NCBI GenBank assembly: GCA_041654355.1
Contig: JBAZDQ010000001.1
Coordinates: 1-64,000, forward strand
Length of the DNA stretch: 64,000 bases
Reading direction: 5' to 3'
Source of the DNA: DMER64 sp041654355
Lineage (GTDB): Bacteria > Bacteroidota > Bacteroidia > Bacteroidales > UBA932
Position 1 is the stretch's first letter. The number at the start of each line of letters is the position of its first letter. Of the stretch, positions 61,400-64,000 are shown piece by piece. Below the pieces are notes generated by a model that saw only the letters and a program-made list of their open reading frames with translations, made no database searches and was not told the DNA's origin. The translations under genes were made by a program, and so were the position numbers.

Positions 61400-62821
61400 A
61401 TGAAACCTTACAGATCTTTCCTTTTCCTGGCTGTCGTTTTAGCTTTTACAGCCTATCCTCGTCCTTCTTTTTCTCAAACGCTGCAACCTGCACGCACCTC
61501 TATGGAAACACAGCTGGCTTCACTCCCGCAGGTTACCGAAGTGTTCAGCATGGAAAGCACTGCCTTTAATGAAAAATACAGGATAAAGGTCAGGCAACTG
61601 GTCAATCACGACGATATTATATACGGCTTTTTTGAGCAACGCGTTTTTGTTATGCATGCTGGCACGGACCGTCCTACTGTCCTTGTTACAGAGGGATACG
61701 GGGCTGATTACGCGGCCAATCCCCGTTACCGGGAAGAGCTGTCACGTTTGCTGGATGCCAATCTTATAGTAGTTGAACACCGTTATTTTTCCGAATCCGT
61801 TCCCTCTCCACGGTATTGGGAATTCTTAAACGGCCAGCAAGCCATGAATGATCTGCATAAGATCCGTGAAATGTTTGCCACAATTTATCCCGGAAAATGG
61901 ATTGCCACCGGCATCAGCAAAGGCGGGCAAACCGCTTTGATGTACAGAACATTATATCCTGAGGATGTAGATATTACTGTCTCCTACGTTGCCCCGCTTT
62001 GCCAGGGAGTAGAAGACGGCAGACACGAACCTTTCATTGCCCGTAAAGCGGGAACTCCTGAGGCCAGAGAAAAAATCCTGAACTTTCAGAAACAAATCCT
62101 GATACGCCGGGACAGTCTTATGCCATTGTTCGTAAGTTATTGCGATTCTGCTGAATTAAACTTTACAAGGCCAGTAAATGAGATCTTTGATTTCTGTGTT
62201 TTAGAATATTCTTTCGCCTTTTGGCAATGGGGTACAAATCCGGAAAAAATTCCGGCTTTAGATGCTCCCGACAAGCTTCTTTTTGCCCATTTAATGCAGG
62301 TGGCTTCTCCCGATTATTTTGTAAGGGATTCACCTACCATGCCCTTTTTTATACAGGCCGCCAAAGAACTTGGCTATTATGGTTACGACACCAAGCCGTT
62401 CCGCTTCAAAGTAAAACGTACCCGGTTTGTTCCGGGCAAGCAAAAGAACCGAAAAGCCGATTCCGCTTCTGTAAACACACCTCCACCAGGAGAGTGGGTA
62501 ACCCGGAAATACCCGGCCATGGAACTGAAAAATGCACGGGGATACCTGAAAGAACTCTTTTTGCCGGATATGTACAAACCCCGTTTCAAAAAAGCATTGT
62601 ATCGTGAACAACACGACTTTGTAAAAGAGACGGATGCCCGTATGGTTTTCATATATGGTGAATGGGATCCCTGGACAGCAGCTGCCGTTCCCAATCCCAA
62701 CAAAACCAATATTTTGTATTACGTGGAACCCGGAGGAAGCCACCGCACCCGTATTGCTACATTGCCCGAATCTATGAGAAATGAATTGTTGCAAAATTTG
62801 CAGATCTGGCTGAACGAATAA
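61400..62821 (+). CDS. S37-type secreted serine peptidase
   Basis: 473 residues from ATG 61400 with a signal peptide ending near PSFSQ. VTEGYGADYAANPRYREELSR (ends cited), VVEHRYFSESVP and the nucleophile elbow GISKGGQTALMY, with acid and His in YGEWDPW and GGSHRTRI near the end, match the PS-10/S37 tripeptidyl-aminopeptidase family (PF05576) in an alpha/beta-hydrolase fold. It likely trims peptides in the periplasm. Eight bases after the S41 lipoprotein. Confidence 0.9.
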   Translation: MKPYRSFLFLAVVLAFTAYPRPSFSQTLQPARTSMETQLASLPQVTEVFSMESTAFNEKYRIKVRQLVNHDDIIYGFFEQRVFVMHAGTDRPTVLVTEGYGADYAANPRYREELSRLLDANLIVVEHRYFSESVPSPRYWEFLNGQQAMNDLHKIREMFATIYPGKWIATGISKGGQTALMYRTLYPEDVDITVSYVAPLCQGVEDGRHEPFIARKAGTPEAREKILNFQKQILIRRDSLMPLFVSYCDSAELNFTRPVNEIFDFCVLEYSFAFWQWGTNPEKIPALDAPDKLLFAHLMQVASPDYFVRDSPTMPFFIQAAKELGYYGYDTKPFRFKVKRTRFVPGKQKNRKADSASVNTPPPGEWVTRKYPAMELKNARGYLKELFLPDMYKPRFKKALYREQHDFVKETDARMVFIYGEWDPWTAAAVPNPNKTNILYYVEPGGSHRTRIATLPESMRNELLQNLQIWLNE

Positions 62822-62828
62822 TAATGAT

Positions 62829-63764
62829 ATGGATCCATTTGTCCCTCTCACCATAAATGATAAAGAAATTATTGACCCGTATTTGAAAAGCTCCGATAAA
62901 ACGGGATCTGAATACAGTTTTTCCACGTTGTATATGTGGTCGGAAATATTCCACACATTTCACAACATAATACAGACAGAGAACGATTCACTGTTAGTGA
63001 TCCGTAGCCGTAAAGACGAAAACACACCGTATCATTACCTTTATCCGTTAAGCAAAAAGGGATCTGTTCCTCCCCTTACTGCACTGACTGTTATGGAAAG
63101 ATTGTCAGAAAACCAGCCTTTTTTACTCGGAGGACTTTCCGGCAGGGAAGCAGAAATGCTGGAATCTGAATTCCCTGAAAGATTGAATATTGAACCTGTA
63201 AGAGATTCTTTTGATTATATCTACGACATCAATGACCTGGCTCACCTGAAAGGTAAGAAATTACAGTCCAAAAGAAACCACTTGAACGCATTTCTCAGGA
63301 CTTACCCGCATTTTGAATTCCTTCCCGTAACTGATGCTGATATTGCTGACTGTCTTGTAATGAACGACGAATGGTGCAGGATCATGGGCTGTATTTACGA
63401 CCTGGGCATGGAAGAAGAGATCTGTGCAGTACACAGGGCTTTCAGGGCTTACAAGTTTTTAGAACTGGAAGGTTTTATGATCAAACTTGACGGGAAGATC
63501 ATAGCCTATACACTGGGAGAACCATACAAAAAGGACACATACCTGGTTCACGTGGAAAAGGCATTCCCCGAATACCGCGGAGCCTACCAGGTCATAAATC
63601 AATTAATGGTCAAATACGTTATGGAGAATTATCCCGGCGTGAAATATATTAACCGTGAAGATGACGCCGGTGACAATGGGCTTAGACACGCAAAAATGAG
63701 CTACCGGCCGGTAAAGCTTCTGGAAAAATTCATGACAAAAATCACCCCACAAGCCATACCATGA
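62829..63764 (+). CDS. DUF2156 (LPG synthase C-terminal-like) protein
   Basis: 311 residues of two GNAT-like halves: EYSFSTLYMWSEIF near the start and KGKKLQSKRNHLNAFLRTYP, TLGEPYKKDTYLVHVEKAFPEYRGAY (ends cited) and NREDDAGDNGLRHAKMSY later. This is the soluble DUF2156 type, related to the aminoacyl-transferring domain of MprF. Substrate unknown. It overlaps the convergent phosphopantetheinyl transferase gene by 23 bases. Confidence 0.9.
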   Translation: MDPFVPLTINDKEIIDPYLKSSDKTGSEYSFSTLYMWSEIFHTFHNIIQTENDSLLVIRSRKDENTPYHYLYPLSKKGSVPPLTALTVMERLSENQPFLLGGLSGREAEMLESEFPERLNIEPVRDSFDYIYDINDLAHLKGKKLQSKRNHLNAFLRTYPHFEFLPVTDADIADCLVMNDEWCRIMGCIYDLGMEEEICAVHRAFRAYKFLELEGFMIKLDGKIIAYTLGEPYKKDTYLVHVEKAFPEYRGAYQVINQLMVKYVMENYPGVKYINREDDAGDNGLRHAKMSYRPVKLLEKFMTKITPQAIP

Positions 63765-64000
63765 CGTGGTCTTCCAAAATGAGGTATTCCAAGGTAAAGG
63801 TTTCTTCAATTCCGTCCCGGTGATAGAAAACGGCTTCTAATTCGCCTTCTTCTTTAGGTGAAAATTTGCTGAGCTTCATTTGCTCTATGAAATCCACATC
63901 GGGCTGAGACATATATTTGTATAGCGCCTCTTTGGCACTCCAGATCAACGCCAGTTGTAATTCCCGTGTTTCCTGCCTCTCGGAAAGAAATTCTTTTTCT
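63742..64000 (-). CDS. 4'-phosphopantetheinyl transferase, C-terminal part
   Basis: The frame runs to the window edge without a start, so the N-terminus is outside. About 85 residues are visible, with LALIWSAKEALYKYMSQPDVDF: the WSxKEAxxK motif that binds metal and coenzyme A in Sfp/AcpS-type enzymes. It would attach phosphopantetheine to acyl or peptidyl carrier proteins. A TTG at 63948 is not a start because coding sequence continues upstream. Confidence 0.85.
   Translation of the reverse strand, partial: EKEFLSERQETRELQLALIWSAKEALYKYMSQPDVDFIEQMKLSKFSPKEEGELEAVFYHRDGIEETFTLEYLILEDHVMVWLVG

Overview
The window looks like a compact, low-redundancy chromosome segment of a member of the Bacteroidota, most likely a Bacteroidales-type anaerobe. 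The pointers are TAnnTTTG-type -7 promoter boxes in place of sigma-70 boxes, few visible Shine-Dalgarno sequences, and family-restricted genes: Mfa/fimbrillin-like plus FISUMP surface protein, DUF4254, DUF4271, DUF2723, a CreD trio, a fused OlsF-type acyltransferase, and the RocD-CtlX arginine/citrulline module. Genes are packed tightly, with many 1-8 base overlaps, and no stretch above 300 bases lacks a gene. No IS element, prophage, CRISPR array or rRNA was seen.

Region by region. 1-4.5 kb: 3' end of an ArsP/UPF0718-type permease, then a leftward operon of a STAS-domain protein and a complete ABC importer (permease, ATPase, substrate-binding protein). 4.7-7 kb: a small membrane protein, a winged-helix regulator and CreD. 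7-10 kb: a leftward fimbrillin-like/FISUMP protein preceded by a 52-residue companion peptide not called in most annotations, and a metallophosphoesterase lipoprotein. This first 10 kb also carries two families of short inverted repeats: three copies of an exactly 105-bp element, and four copies of a 21-bp repeat, two of which encode the C-termini of neighbouring genes. 10.1-13.8 kb: the str operon (rpsL-rpsG-fusA-rpsJ) on the minus strand, followed by a CAU-anticodon tRNA and a terminator instead of the rest of the S10 ribosomal cluster.

13.8-24.3 kb is the most unusual block and reads leftward: PrsW intramembrane protease, ECF sigma factor, anti-sigma factor, three tandem paralogous membrane-anchored proteins whose C-terminal halves are built from 9-10-residue Asp...Leu-Gly repeats, a large HExxH/propeller/barrel-like secreted protein, and a YfcC transporter. 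I propose that this is an envelope-regulated surface system. A relic of the HExxH gene start between two paralogs records how the array expanded.

24.3-32.5 kb: rocD-ctlX; a leftward operon (polyprenyl synthase, DUF4254, GT9 glycosyltransferase, U32 hydroxylase); rsgA and a MATE transporter. 32.5-38.4 kb: bactofilin and S41 protease (leftward), then rdgB-recO and a GH3-type/LuxE-type pair of adenylate-forming enzymes. 38.4-45.7 kb: DUF2723 glycosyltransferase; DUF4271-hemD-lipoprotein-rnpA-yidD; uvrC. 45.7-53.8 kb: OlsF-type bifunctional acyltransferase, tadA, two tRNA-Gln genes, a second HExxH/propeller/barrel-like protein, pnuC, groES-groEL. 53.8-64 kb: GH95 fucosidase and nfo, a leftward FtsX/LolE-type permease-rbfA-tyrS group, then an S41 protease lipoprotein, an S37 peptidase, a DUF2156 protein and the 3' part of a phosphopantetheinyl transferase gene.

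All functional names come from recognising motifs and family-typical sequence by eye; no database search was possible.
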